DNA of 64,000 bases from Bacteroidia bacterium (GTDB lineage Bacteria > Bacteroidota > Bacteroidia > Chitinophagales > UBA2359), in NCBI GenBank assembly GCA_030427245.1, contig JAUHXA010000005.1, positions 1-64,000 on the forward strand, written 5' to 3'. Positions 25,080 to 34,164 of the stretch are shown piece after piece (position 1 is the stretch's first letter; each line of letters starts with the position of its first letter). Under the pieces are notes generated by a model. That model was not told the origin of the DNA and searched no databases. It saw nothing but the letters and a program-made list of their open reading frames with translations. Made by a program: the position numbers and the translations under genes.

Positions 25080-26666
25080 TTACTCATCCCACCAAACCTT
25101 CGTTTTTTCCGAATCTTCTCCCATCTTAGCCACTTGAATTGCCCAATTTTCGGGATTATTTTGAGATTCAGAAGGCGGATAGGCAAAGCGAAAATGTTGG
25201 GCAAGCTCTCCTTCGTGTGGAGTCATTTCCGTTCGACGCAGTAAAGAATACGCCTCCCAAGGTTGTCGAAATGAATCAAGCCAACGCTGTTGGTAAATGA
25301 GTTCAAGTTTGTGCTCATTGAGGAAGATACTGATATTGGGGTGATTGACCACCGAAAAAATCTGTCCACTCGAAAGAGTTGGTTGTTTATTGACCCAAAT
25401 TTGAGTATTGCTCACAATATTTTGCCACATATTGATAGAAGCCACAACTCCCAAAGTGTAAGAAGCCTCTGCTTGACTTACATCAGCAGCCACACCCAGA
25501 CCTCTTAGATAGATTTCTGCTTTGATGAAATGTCCTTCTGCTGCGGTCAAAATCAACTGCGGAATCTGTTTTTCATCACGAATGAGATAGTAGTTAAACG
25601 GTGAAAAAATGTTAGAAGTTCCCTTAACCGCAAAATTTTGGTCTCGATGTTGCTGATAGGGAATACCACCCGAAGAAGGTGTATCGCTTGAAGGAAGTTG
25701 AGGGTAAGCCACCCATTCGTTGGCATTGTTGGTTTCAAAGAAAATATAGGCACGAGGATCGTAAATTCCACTTCCATCGGGTTCGTCCGTTTCCGAAAGC
25801 AAGTGCCAGATATTGCTGCCCATTCGCAGTTTTTTATGTTCTCTAAAAGACCAGTTCACGCTTTCATTCAGCCAACTTTGTTGTTCGGGCGACATGATCA
25901 CATCTTCACCTTCTTTAATAATAGGTAATTCATCTTCAATAATTTCGGTCAAAATAGGCTGTGCGAAATTGGGATCTTTTTCGACCATTCGCAGAGCATG
26001 ACGCAACCGCAGTGAATTGGCAAATTTTTTCCAGCGCATCATGTCTCCAAAAAACAAATTGTCAAATTCTCCCAAACTGACGTAGGCTTGACCAGAAGTA
26101 GTTTCAGGGTTGGGGAAAGTGTTGATGTGTTCGTTTGCCCATTGCAGTTCTTGCAGCAGAAACTTGTAGATTTCTTCTTGGGTGTCAAATTTTGGTCGAG
26201 CAAATTCCAATCCTTCAAAACCTCTTCCTGCTTCAAAAAAAGGCATATCTCCAAATAAATCAGTGACTCGAAAGGTTTTGTAAGCGGTCAAAATTTTCAG
26301 CATGGACAGCGCATTGTTCAAAGCTTCGGCTTCCACATCCAATTCGTTGAGTCGGTTTTCTACAGTGCGGATGTGGGCCAAACTTTTGTAGTACATCTGC
26401 CAAACCTCTTCCGTACCAATCGAGCTATTTTGGAAACTTGCATCGGTTAGTGCTGCCAATTGCGTTATGCCATAAAGCATTTCGTTGTGCATGTAAAACT
26501 GTTCATTCCAGCCCAATCGGGTCAAATCTACAACAGTATTAAAGACTGCTCCAACGTCTGCTTGGGTTGGAGAAAACGGGTTTTTGTTCAGTTCTTCAAA
26601 TCCTTTTTCGCAGGAAGGAAGGATGATAAGTAAGGGTAGGGAAAGAAGTAGTAAAAATCTTTTCAT
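25080..26666 (-). CDS. SusD/RagB-family outer-membrane lipoprotein (SusD-like_2), orphan
   Basis: 528-residue lipoprotein with signal peptide and lipobox cysteine C19 (IILPSCEKG). The typical SusD-like_2 start FEELNKNPFSPTQ follows, then TPR-like helices and late family motifs (AEIYLRGLG, HKLELIYQQRWLDSF). SusD-like proteins cap a SusC TonB-dependent transporter and capture glycans or peptides. No SusC gene adjoins: the upstream 400 bases are non-coding and the next gene is on the other strand. It may work with a distant SusC or be a relic of a dispersed locus. It is intact and shows no frame damage. Confidence 0.9.
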   Translation of the reverse strand: MKRFLLLLSLPLLIILPSCEKGFEELNKNPFSPTQADVGAVFNTVVDLTRLGWNEQFYMHNEMLYGITQLAALTDASFQNSSIGTEEVWQMYYKSLAHIRTVENRLNELDVEAEALNNALSMLKILTAYKTFRVTDLFGDMPFFEAGRGFEGLEFARPKFDTQEEIYKFLLQELQWANEHINTFPNPETTSGQAYVSLGEFDNLFFGDMMRWKKFANSLRLRHALRMVEKDPNFAQPILTEIIEDELPIIKEGEDVIMSPEQQSWLNESVNWSFREHKKLRMGSNIWHLLSETDEPDGSGIYDPRAYIFFETNNANEWVAYPQLPSSDTPSSGGIPYQQHRDQNFAVKGTSNIFSPFNYYLIRDEKQIPQLILTAAEGHFIKAEIYLRGLGVAADVSQAEASYTLGVVASINMWQNIVSNTQIWVNKQPTLSSGQIFSVVNHPNISIFLNEHKLELIYQQRWLDSFRQPWEAYSLLRRTEMTPHEGELAQHFRFAYPPSESQNNPENWAIQVAKMGEDSEKTKVWWDE

Positions 26667-26834
26667 GTTTGTAATGTGCTGATGATGTGCTATGAGAACT
26701 CCTCCTTTGTCTCTCTCAAATGGATGGTTTTTGCACTTTGATTAAAAGTATCCCTTTTTATTCTTCCTTTGAAGAAAGTTCAGAGGGAGATGATGGTGAC
26801 AAAGAGAACAAGAATGAGCCTTCAATCTATAGAC

Positions 26835-26866
26835 CAAAAGTACCTGTTTTTGCAAGTCTGTACAAG
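26835..26866 (-). promoter_or_regulatory. Candidate promoter of the SusD-like gene
   Basis: On the minus strand the -7 box TACTTTTG (26835-26842) matches TAnnTTTG, and CTTG (26863-26866) sits 20 bases upstream as a -33 element. The leader would be about 160 bases. The 403-base gap from 26667 to 27069 otherwise holds only the short leader repeat at 26980-27078. Confidence 0.4.
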
Positions 26867-26979
26867 CTTCAATTGCAGTAGGTGTCGGGTATGTCGCTTT
26901 TTTAATGGATAAACTGCAAAAAATGTAATTCACATTGATGGAAAAGAATTGTATTTTTAGGCATCAAAAAATTAGATGT

Positions 26980-27078
26980 ATGAAACGTCCATGATTAAAA
27001 CACAAAAGGAAATGATTATTTTATTCATGGTAAGTTCCATCTGACCTTAAAAAAGAAAAAAATAAACAGATGAAACAG
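26980..27078 (+). repeat. Short copy of a leader repeat shared with 32018-32270
   Basis: Left arm ATGAAACGTCCATGATT (26980-26996) and right arm ATTCATGGTAAGTTCCAT (27023-27040) form an imperfect inverted repeat. The same arms and the same sequence after them (TGACCTT, then ATAAACAGATGAAACAG running into the start codon) occur at 32018-32270. Here the middle is only about 26 bases, against about 160 in the long copy. It is either a deleted copy of a small element or a conserved 5' leader. Confidence 0.65.
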
Positions 27079-29391
27079 GTTTATTATTTTATTGCAGTTG
27101 TTTTTGGCATATTCCATTTTAATACAGGGATTTATGCTCAGTGTGAAGAGTTTGCAAGTCCTGTATTTAACTTTGCCAATGCAAATGTTGGAGAAGAATT
27201 GTGTGATGGGGCAGAAGGTTGTGATGCTGGCGGTTTTGAGATTTCTGGCTTTGAAGTGTGGATCAATGAAGCTTATTTGCTTGGGAAATTGTATCCTGGA
27301 GCAGAATATGTTTTTGACATTTGCGAAGGTTACGATGCTAATTCTTGGGAAGCAGAATTGACCGCAGTAGAATATATAGATGGGGATACGCCGATTGTGG
27401 TGTCGGGAACGGTAATGGGAACGGTAAGGGACTGTCAGTTGAATTTTACTGTACCAAATACCTATACCGAACCTGTTGATGTGATGGTAATTATTTCGGA
27501 AGTTGGCAATTGTGGAGGTGACATTGTGCAGATTGACAATGGATTCCCTTATTTTGGCTGTGGCCCGAATGGAGGGCAGCCTGCTTGTGATGTTGTTACT
27601 ATTACCTGCGATGATTCGAGTGTTTCACCAGGTACTTCAGATAACCTCAATGATGGCAATGATATATGCTTCAGTGATACCCTATTTTTTCGGAGTGTTG
27701 AGCCTATTGCACCCACAGAAGGAGAGGTATCGGGTTTTAGCTGGTTAATTTCCACTGAAAATATCTCAACTAACTCCGATCCGTTGGCGAATCCCGACAT
27801 CATTGTAGGAGGTTATCCTGTGGTAGATGCTACGGAAGATATTTTTATCTTTATCAACGATGGCGGTTTCGAGGCAGGGAGCTATTTTTTCACACCAATT
27901 GTATTCGGCAATGCTACGGGAAATGCCAATGACCCTATTTTCAATATTACCTTAGATCCGAATTGTACTTTTGTTGGCAAATCGTTTGACGTGAACTTAT
28001 TGGCAATTGACGACCCGATTTGTACGGATTGTGTACGCCCTACCGTTCAGATTTTCAGTACAGAATGTGACGAAGAAGGCTTGTTTGAGTTAGAGGTAGA
28101 TGTATCTTTTGGGAGTGCGAGTTCTTATACGGTCATAGATAGTTTGAATGGGTATTCACAAACTTTGAACAGTGATGGAACAGTCATTTTAGGACCTTAT
28201 AAAGGAGGAGAAATGCCTATTTGGATTTTGGGAGACGAGAATCCCGACTGCAATATGCGGTTTAGGGTTGCAGAATTTTGTTCTGTACTCTGCAACGTAG
28301 TAGAAGATATGGGCTTTGAAGAAGATGGGAACGCTTGGACGGAATTTGAAGAACCCGACCAACCCGATTTTGGCATTGTTGACAATACACTGCCTATGAC
28401 AGGTGAATTGTCGGCGTATTTGGGAGGTTATGAAAACGAGCAAATTACCAATATTTCTCAAACGGTGACAATTCCCATTAATGGCAATGCGACTTTGAGT
28501 TTCTATGGACTGTTTTTCTGTTCAGATGACAGCGACAATTTCAAAGTCTTGATAGACAATGTACCGATTTTGGATTTGTTTGGCAGCAATGAAGAACTTT
28601 GTAGCGAAGAGAATTTTACCCGTTTTGAATTGGATCTAAGTTCTTATGCCGACGGCAATGCCCACACCCTTCAATTCAGTTTGTTTGGTGCAGAAGGTGG
28701 TTTTACCGCTTTCTTTGTGGATAATGTGCAGCTCAATGCTTGTGCCTGTATTGCCAATTCTGGAACACTACAAATACCTTCCGAAACAACGCTTTGTGGT
28801 GATGTCGCAGATGATTTTGAAGCCCGAACCAATGGGGATGAATACATTGGCGCATTATCGGATTACCTATTTATGTTGGTGGATGTTGAGGGAAATATTG
28901 TTGCGAGTAGCTTAAACGGTAGTTTTGACTTCAATGGCATAGCATCAGGCGACTATGAAGTAATGGGATTGTCTTTATTGGTCGGTGATGCCGAAACGGT
29001 GCAGTCTTACACGCATATTAGCCAAATTCAAAACCGATTGAAGTTTGGTTCGCTGTGTGCGGATTTCACCGAAACAACCTATTCCTTGTCTTATGATGCC
29101 GACTGCGTAGGGATTGAGGAAGTTTTGTTTGAAAAAGATTTTGGAATCACTTCAATTGTAGCTTTAGGAAATACTCTTTTAAGTGTTGATTTTCAGGCTA
29201 AAAGAACTGCTAATCTTCAAGTCATGCTCTACGATGTGAATGGTCGCTTGCTGCAAAATCAGACGATATGGACTTCAATGGGCGACAATGAGCTTCAATG
29301 GACTGTTCCAGCATTGGGCAGTGGAATGTATTTGGTTGTATTGACAGATGGAAAAAGCTTGGTGAGTGAGCGATTTTTGATGGTACAGTAG
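27070..29391 (+). CDS. T9SS-secreted multidomain protein of unknown function
   Basis: 773-residue exported protein with signal peptide (MKQVYYFIAVVFGIF, ending GIYAQ). The N-terminal 175 residues are a cysteine-paired beta domain (CEEF...CDGAEGCDAGG, then NCGGDIVQID). A second beta domain spans about 190-320. A jelly-roll-like domain (about 410-565; MGFEEDGNAW, FSLFGAEGGFTAFFVDNV) resembles carbohydrate-binding or MAM-type modules. The last 70 residues are a T9SS CTD (NLQVMLYDVNGRLLQNQ to MYLVVLTDGKSLVSERFLMV). No catalytic residues are recognisable; a surface adhesin or binding role is likely. It ends two bases from the end of the convergent desaturase gene, and no terminator hairpin is seen. 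Its leader repeats that of the gene at 32262. Confidence 0.75.
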   Translation: MKQVYYFIAVVFGIFHFNTGIYAQCEEFASPVFNFANANVGEELCDGAEGCDAGGFEISGFEVWINEAYLLGKLYPGAEYVFDICEGYDANSWEAELTAVEYIDGDTPIVVSGTVMGTVRDCQLNFTVPNTYTEPVDVMVIISEVGNCGGDIVQIDNGFPYFGCGPNGGQPACDVVTITCDDSSVSPGTSDNLNDGNDICFSDTLFFRSVEPIAPTEGEVSGFSWLISTENISTNSDPLANPDIIVGGYPVVDATEDIFIFINDGGFEAGSYFFTPIVFGNATGNANDPIFNITLDPNCTFVGKSFDVNLLAIDDPICTDCVRPTVQIFSTECDEEGLFELEVDVSFGSASSYTVIDSLNGYSQTLNSDGTVILGPYKGGEMPIWILGDENPDCNMRFRVAEFCSVLCNVVEDMGFEEDGNAWTEFEEPDQPDFGIVDNTLPMTGELSAYLGGYENEQITNISQTVTIPINGNATLSFYGLFFCSDDSDNFKVLIDNVPILDLFGSNEELCSEENFTRFELDLSSYADGNAHTLQFSLFGAEGGFTAFFVDNVQLNACACIANSGTLQIPSETTLCGDVADDFEARTNGDEYIGALSDYLFMLVDVEGNIVASSLNGSFDFNGIASGDYEVMGLSLLVGDAETVQSYTHISQIQNRLKFGSLCADFTETTYSLSYDADCVGIEEVLFEKDFGITSIVALGNTLLSVDFQAKRTANLQVMLYDVNGRLLQNQTIWTSMGDNELQWTVPALGSGMYLVVLTDGKSLVSERFLMVQ

Positions 29392-29393
29392 GA

Positions 29394-30176
29394 TTAAAAA
29401 GTATTCTTCTTTTCCATATCGGGCAGCACTGCATCAATTCTTTTGGCAAGTTCAGGAAGCTTTATCGTCGGGACAGCTGGAAATAAATGGTGTTCTAAAT
29501 GGTAAAACATATTAAATGAAATCACATTTTTCCAAGTTGTCCTCTGAGTTCTTGCAAAATTAGGATTGTCATGTGTATCTCGGTGTACTGCCCATACTGC
29601 AAAAAAAGCCATCAGGAATTCACCTATTAACATGACAATGATGTGGTATGTCAGAAAATGTATTTTGAAATAGAAGACCATTGATACAAAAAGAAAGATG
29701 GAGGTAAGTTCTGCCATCACATTTTTTCTATAGACAGAGTTTCCTTTCTGAAGGGTGACTTTATGAATCAGAAATGTATGAATAGGGCCATACAAAATAG
29801 CTCCATACCAAGTCATTTTTGCCGATTTGCCTTCATAGTCTTGTTCTGACAAGCAATATTTGTGGTGTCTCAAATGATTGAATTTCACAGCGTGCACAGA
29901 TACCATCATCAAGATGCTGTTGAGATAAAGAGAAAGCCAAGTCAGGAACTTGTTTGTACCCAGTGCATTGTGAAAACCATTGTGAACCTGCCTCAAGGCA
30001 GTGAGAAAGAAGAAACCCGAAAAAGGAAGCGCAGCTAAATAGTTGCCAAAGTAGGCGAGCGTCAAAGAAATGAGCAGCCAAGGAAGTGTTAAATTGTTTT
30101 CAATTAACATTTCTTTGAAGGTTAATTTTTTGAGGTCTTTCCATTCTACCTTTTTTACTACTTCACGATGGGTCAT
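29394..30176 (-). CDS. Fatty-acid desaturase family protein
   Basis: 260-residue membrane di-iron enzyme of the fatty-acid desaturase/hydroxylase superfamily. Three histidine boxes are present: H65-NGF-H69, H101-LR-HH105 and H226-LE-HH230. Further histidines occur at AVHRDTHDN (198-202). Hydrophobic segments flank the boxes (about 30-60, 80-95, 160-195). The length is short for an acyl-lipid desaturase but usual for this bacterial subgroup. It introduces a double bond or hydroxyl into a lipid chain in the cytoplasmic membrane; position and substrate cannot be read. It is divergent from the ECF sigma gene with 152 bases between. Confidence 0.88.
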   Translation of the reverse strand: MTHREVVKKVEWKDLKKLTFKEMLIENNLTLPWLLISLTLAYFGNYLAALPFSGFFFLTALRQVHNGFHNALGTNKFLTWLSLYLNSILMMVSVHAVKFNHLRHHKYCLSEQDYEGKSAKMTWYGAILYGPIHTFLIHKVTLQKGNSVYRKNVMAELTSIFLFVSMVFYFKIHFLTYHIIVMLIGEFLMAFFAVWAVHRDTHDNPNFARTQRTTWKNVISFNMFYHLEHHLFPAVPTIKLPELAKRIDAVLPDMEKKNTF

Positions 30177-30328
30177 TGAGTTATTTTTTATAATAGAGCT
30201 TAAAGAGGGTTAATAAACAAGTGATTGTATCTGTATTTTGACTATCAAAAATAATAAAATATTTTTTCATCTCCCTGTAACTATTCACCTCCCTCATCCG
30301 ACCTACCATAGAATGACGAAAAACCTAC

Positions 30329-30814
30329 ATGACCTCTAAAGAATACAACAACTCTGTAAAACTGTATGCCGATAGGGTGTACCGCTTCATCATCAAGCAT
30401 GTGAAAAGTGAAGCCGATGCCAAAGATGTGGTGCAGAATGCCTTTTTGGTGTTGTGGAACAAGCATCCCGAAATTGAAGTGGGCAAAGCGAGAGCATTTT
30501 TGTTTTCGGTGGCTTACAACAATATGGTGGATGGTTTCCGCAAAATGAAACGGGTGCAGCATTGGGCGGAAATGCCTGAAGATAGTGGCATCGTGTATCA
30601 GAAATCCAATGATTTGAAGGAAGTTTTGAATAAAGGCTTGGAGACTTTGCCTGAGATTCAAAAGACGGTGGTATTGCTGCGAGATTATGAGGGATATTCC
30701 TATCAAGAGATTGCAGAAATCACCCAACTTTCGGAGTCGCAGGTGAAGGTTTATATTTTTAGAGCAAGAAAGAAATTGAGGTTTTTTTTGAAAGGTTTGG
30801 TGGTTAGTGATTAG
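30329..30814 (+). CDS. ECF-type RNA polymerase sigma factor
   Basis: 161-residue sigma-70 factor of the ECF class. Region 2 spans about 10-75 (YADRVYRFIIKHV, AKDVVQNAFLVLW) and region 4 about 105-155 (TVVLLRDYEGYSYQEIAEI, SESQVKVYIFRARKKL), with the helix-turn-helix in place. It leads a three-gene plus-strand unit with the probable anti-sigma factor (77 bases downstream) and a beta-barrel protein. This suggests envelope sensing, in which the membrane anti-sigma protein holds the factor until released. No -7 or -33 consensus is obvious upstream. Confidence 0.92.
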   Translation: MTSKEYNNSVKLYADRVYRFIIKHVKSEADAKDVVQNAFLVLWNKHPEIEVGKARAFLFSVAYNNMVDGFRKMKRVQHWAEMPEDSGIVYQKSNDLKEVLNKGLETLPEIQKTVVLLRDYEGYSYQEIAEITQLSESQVKVYIFRARKKLRFFLKGLVVSD

Positions 30815-30890
30815 AGATTTGTGGATTGGCAATTTAACCACATAGGAGAGCATATAACAATACAGCAATAGAACAATTTAGCAATAGAAC

Positions 30891-32018
30891 ATGGACATCA
30901 ACAATCATAATTACGAGGAGTTTGCGATAGATTATTTGGAGGGAAATCTTTCACCCGAATTGGAGGAGGCGATGCAGCTTTTTTTGTTGCAAAATCCTGA
31001 AATTGAAGCAGAATTGATGGGCTTGGAGGAAATGGTTTTGGAGGTAGATACGGACATTGTTTTTCCTGATAAAAAGGTTTTACTGCAATCTGAAAAGCCT
31101 GTAAAGGTAATTCCACTTTATAGACAATGGAAACGTTATGTATTGCCGATGGCAGGAGCATTGTGTTTGTTTTTTGTTTGGCAAGTGCTTTTGCTACAAG
31201 ATGGATATATAGGAAATGGTGTGGAGATAGTAGGTGCTGGAGAAAGTAAGATGGAAGAAAAGGGGAATTTGAGAATAGATGGAAGTGAAAAGATAGGAAA
31301 TGTAAATGTGGCTGATTTGGAAGGAAAAAATAGAGGTGTTGAAGAGGAAAGAGTTAATAATTCTGAAATGGAGTATAATCTTAAACCCAAAGTAGATGCT
31401 GTTTCTTCTATTGCAGGAAATACGCCTTCGACTTCAAATGCTAAGAATCAAAATGGTGAATTGAAGCGCAGAACAAGTCGTGAATCCACTTCAAAAATTG
31501 CAGCCAAAGATGAAGGGGCTAAACCTTCCTTAGTTTCTGAAAATGAAGTTTTTAACGAAGATAATAGAAAAGAGGTGCTTTCTTTTGCAGAAGATAGCAA
31601 TTTGGAAAAAGAACCATACAAGATGAATGGCTTTGAAGGACAGAAGACAGAAAATGAGGCGATTGTAGTGGTGAAAGATAAGAAAGAGAAAAGGCAAGAA
31701 AAAGAAAGGAGAAAGAGCATTGTTTTAGCAACATTGCCAACTCAATCAAGTGCTGTAACAGGTGAATCTATTGAAGTGGTAAGCGTTGATTTTAGAGAAT
31801 TGCCACAAACTCAAACAGCCATAGCTGATGTGGCAACAGTAGAAAGTAAAAATCAGAAGTCGACTTTTTTAAATAATTTGAAAAAAGCTATTACACCTGA
31901 AATTTTTTCGGGTGACGAAATGGATGAATCAAGTACGGGTTCGGAAGTTTTGGTGGCAATAAGTTTGAAGCCCAATCAGCATGATTTTATTAAAAAAATA
32001 TTCAAAAACAACAAGTAA
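30891..32018 (+). CDS. Probable anti-sigma factor, single membrane span
   Basis: 375-residue protein next to the ECF sigma factor. Residues 1-80 form an acidic helical cytoplasmic domain (FAIDYLEGNLSPELEEAM), typical of Bacteroidota anti-sigma N-termini. One membrane span lies at about 83-103 (LPMAGALCLFFVWQVLLL). The rest is a long, charged, low-complexity periplasmic region (lysine, glutamate, serine rich) with no known fold. The stop codon overlaps the first base of the 216-bp repeat element, so the original C-terminus may have been altered by insertion. Function is inferred from position and topology. Confidence 0.7.
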   Translation: MDINNHNYEEFAIDYLEGNLSPELEEAMQLFLLQNPEIEAELMGLEEMVLEVDTDIVFPDKKVLLQSEKPVKVIPLYRQWKRYVLPMAGALCLFFVWQVLLLQDGYIGNGVEIVGAGESKMEEKGNLRIDGSEKIGNVNVADLEGKNRGVEEERVNNSEMEYNLKPKVDAVSSIAGNTPSTSNAKNQNGELKRRTSRESTSKIAAKDEGAKPSLVSENEVFNEDNRKEVLSFAEDSNLEKEPYKMNGFEGQKTENEAIVVVKDKKEKRQEKERRKSIVLATLPTQSSAVTGESIEVVSVDFRELPQTQTAIADVATVESKNQKSTFLNNLKKAITPEIFSGDEMDESSTGSEVLVAISLKPNQHDFIKKIFKNNK

Positions 32019-32233
32019 TGAAACGTCCATGATTATTTAATACACTGGAACATAAATAATTTAAGGTTTTGAGGTGACATCTTGGAGTGAAACGAAAAGG
32101 TGTAATCTCAAGACCGACAGTGAGATGTCATGCCGAAGTCTCGGCACAGGCTCTTCTTCATTCTTCCGAAGATTACACCTCACTATCTAAAGAAACTTCT
32201 GTCACAGTGTATTTAATTCATGGTTAGTTCCAT
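32018..32233 (+). repeat. 216-bp inverted-repeat leader element, long copy
   Basis: Arms 32018-32047 and 32205-32233 are imperfect inverted copies; both contain AATACACTG or its complement. Inside lie four further complementary segments: TGACATCT (32075-32082) with AGATGTCA (32123-32130); AGGTGTAATCT (32098-32108) with AGATTACACCT (32170-32180); and a hairpin TGCCGA-AGTC-TCGGCA (32131-32146). The first two pairings cross, so they exclude each other or form a pseudoknot. The element fills the gap between the anti-sigma and barrel genes. A shortened copy is at 26980 and a related inner motif at 18333-18368. Confidence 0.7.
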
Positions 32234-32261
32234 ATGACCTTTAAAACGAAAAGATAAACAG

Positions 32262-33257
32262 ATGAAACAGTTTAAGAAAATTCAATTTGTAAACAACCCA
32301 ATCAATATAAAACGATCACCTATGTCTTATTTGAAAATTGCACTGTTTTGGATGTGCATTGTTGGGTGTCTGTGGACTTCCACTGCCCTCCATGCCCAAT
32401 CAACAGAGGATGAAAGTATGACCATTACAGAGTCAGAAATAGCTGGCTATGAGGGAGAAATAGGAGGTGCTGTTCAAGACAGCATCGTAAAAGAAAAAAA
32501 GGAAAAAGGGGATTCTACTCGATGGAAATTCGGTGGTATTGACATCATCATCAGAGACAAAAAAGATGGGAGTGAAGTGAAGGTCTATTCTGAAATGGAT
32601 GATGACGACGACGATAAAGATGGTGATAGAAACAATGACAAAATCAAAACAAGATGGTTCATGCTGGATTTGGGTTTCAATACTTATTTGGCGGATGGCA
32701 GCTTCAATCTACCAAGTGAACTGAATGATTTTGACCTAAATCTTGGCAAATCCATCAATGTGAACTTACACCTATTTCGACAACGTATTGGATTGATTGG
32801 CAATAATCTAAACTTTATGTACGGTTTGGAGTTGGCGTACAATAACTATCACTTTGAAAATGACATCACTCTTCTGCATAATGTGGATGAGGTGACAATT
32901 ATTGAAAACAATATAGACTTCAAAAAGAACAAATTGGCAACTACGTTCCTGCAAATGCCTGTTTTGTTCAACATCGAAACGAATCCTCGAAAGCCTGGCA
33001 AATCGTTTAGAATCAGTGCGGGTGGATATGGGGGGCTGTTGTTGGGCGCACGCACCAAGCAAAAAAGCAGCGAAAATGGCAAGGTGAAAATCAAAGACGA
33101 TTTCAATCTCAACAAGTTTCGCTATGGAGTGATTGGTCAAGTTGGGGTAGGCTGTGTCAATTTTTATGTGGACTACGCTTTGAATGACCTCTTTAAGGAA
33201 AACTTAGGCCCTGAATTGCGTCCAATTTCGATTGGTTTTACTTTAGTGCCGTTTTGA
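32262..33257 (+). CDS. Outer-membrane beta-barrel protein of the ECF sigma unit
   Basis: 331-residue protein. A signal peptide is clear from residue 21 (MSYLKIALFWMCIVGCL, ending ALHAQ). The ATG at 32262 lies in a leader sequence shared with the gene at 27070, while an ATG at 32322 would give a normal-length signal, so the start is uncertain. A linker with an aspartate run (DDDDDKDGD, about 112-120) precedes a barrel domain (about 130-331) with alternating strands (YGLELAYNNYHFEN, RISAGGYGGLLLGAR, QVGVGCVNFYVDYALNDLF), PorT-like in style. It is probably regulated with the sigma and anti-sigma genes. Closed by a strong terminator. Confidence 0.7.
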   Translation: MKQFKKIQFVNNPINIKRSPMSYLKIALFWMCIVGCLWTSTALHAQSTEDESMTITESEIAGYEGEIGGAVQDSIVKEKKEKGDSTRWKFGGIDIIIRDKKDGSEVKVYSEMDDDDDDKDGDRNNDKIKTRWFMLDLGFNTYLADGSFNLPSELNDFDLNLGKSINVNLHLFRQRIGLIGNNLNFMYGLELAYNNYHFENDITLLHNVDEVTIIENNIDFKKNKLATTFLQMPVLFNIETNPRKPGKSFRISAGGYGGLLLGARTKQKSSENGKVKIKDDFNLNKFRYGVIGQVGVGCVNFYVDYALNDLFKENLGPELRPISIGFTLVPF

Positions 33258-33269
33258 TTTATTGGAGGA

Positions 33270-33312
33270 GAGAAGCGAGAGTTGCATTTTGCATCTCGCT
33301 TCTCACTTTTTT
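33270..33312 (+). terminator. Rho-independent terminator
   Basis: Perfect 11-bp stem GAGAAGCGAGA (33270-33280) with TCTCGCTTCTC (33294-33304), loop with a further TGC/GCA pairing, then ACTTTTTTC. It ends the barrel gene between convergent genes. Confidence 0.9.
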
Positions 33313-33354
33313 CGTCCAAAGTCCAAATCTCTTCAAGACTTAGCTTCTGAATTC

Positions 33355-34164
33355 CTATTTAAAATACACTGCTTCAAATTTTGCCAAAGGAGCCATTCTG
33401 GCCTTGTTTAGCGTCAATGTATTTCCGTTTAAGCTGTAATTATCAACGGTTTCTAAGACTTGAAAGAATTGTGATTCCAAAGCCATGTTTCGACATGCCA
33501 TTTCGGTTGAAACCATTTTAGAAAAAGTGATTCTATTGCCTTCCGCCGATTCATAAACGCCACTCATCGTATTGCAGCCTCCATTTCCCGATACTCTATT
33601 ATCGTCAGATGAAAATAAAAGATGTGCTTCTTTGGGGGTGTTGTTATCATTGTCAATAGCCTGTCCTTTCAATTCAATAAGTTTCCAATAAGTCTCGGTG
33701 AGTTGGGGTTGTCCTTTTCTCAAAACGTATTTATCCGCCAAATCGCCTGTGATTTTATTGCCTTTCATGTCGAGCTTGAAAAGAGCATTCTCTCCAACCA
33801 TATATTGAACGGCTACCTTCTCTTCGTCAAAATTCGCAAGGCTTATTTTTCCACCTTCATCATTCCATACAAAACCTCCGTTTTTTTCAAAAATGGTATC
33901 TTCTTTTCCAAGATATTTGGCTTTGTAGGTATAGGTTAGGTTTTTGTTTAGAGTGATTTGGGTTTGAATGCCTTCACAATCGGCACAAGGTAAAATACCT
34001 TGATACGTTCCTTCCCAATCCAAAGAGTTTTGACTGTTGTGAGCTGGGTCGGGATTTGTTGTTGTCGTGGAATCGGTAATGTTGGGTTCGGTTGGATTTT
34101 GTGTGGTATTGCAGGCAACGAAACTGAGCGTAATCAGTATCAATAGAACTAATTGCTTATTCAT
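33355..34164 (-). CDS. Lipoprotein with NlpE-like and META domains
   Basis: 269-residue lipoprotein with lipobox cysteine C18 (LSFVACNTT). Residues about 48-150 match the N-terminal domain of NlpE/CutF (GTYQGILPCADCEGIQTQITL, including the CxxC pair), linked to copper and surface-stress sensing. Residues about 155-268 are a META domain (YWKLIELKGQAI, GNGGCNTMSGVYE, MACRNMALESQFF, LTLNKA) as in HslJ. The fusion is recurrent in Bacteroidota and is thought to serve envelope stress resistance. It is convergent with the ECF unit, which would fit an envelope-stress neighbourhood. Monocistronic. Confidence 0.88.
   Translation of the reverse strand: MNKQLVLLILITLSFVACNTTQNPTEPNITDSTTTTNPDPAHNSQNSLDWEGTYQGILPCADCEGIQTQITLNKNLTYTYKAKYLGKEDTIFEKNGGFVWNDEGGKISLANFDEEKVAVQYMVGENALFKLDMKGNKITGDLADKYVLRKGQPQLTETYWKLIELKGQAIDNDNNTPKEAHLLFSSDDNRVSGNGGCNTMSGVYESAEGNRITFSKMVSTEMACRNMALESQFFQVLETVDNYSLNGNTLTLNKARMAPLAKFEAVYFK

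Noticed and set aside
26742-26933. 63-codon minus-strand frame upstream of the SusD-like gene
   Set aside because: Overlaps a good promoter candidate for the SusD-like gene and has no protein-like pattern.
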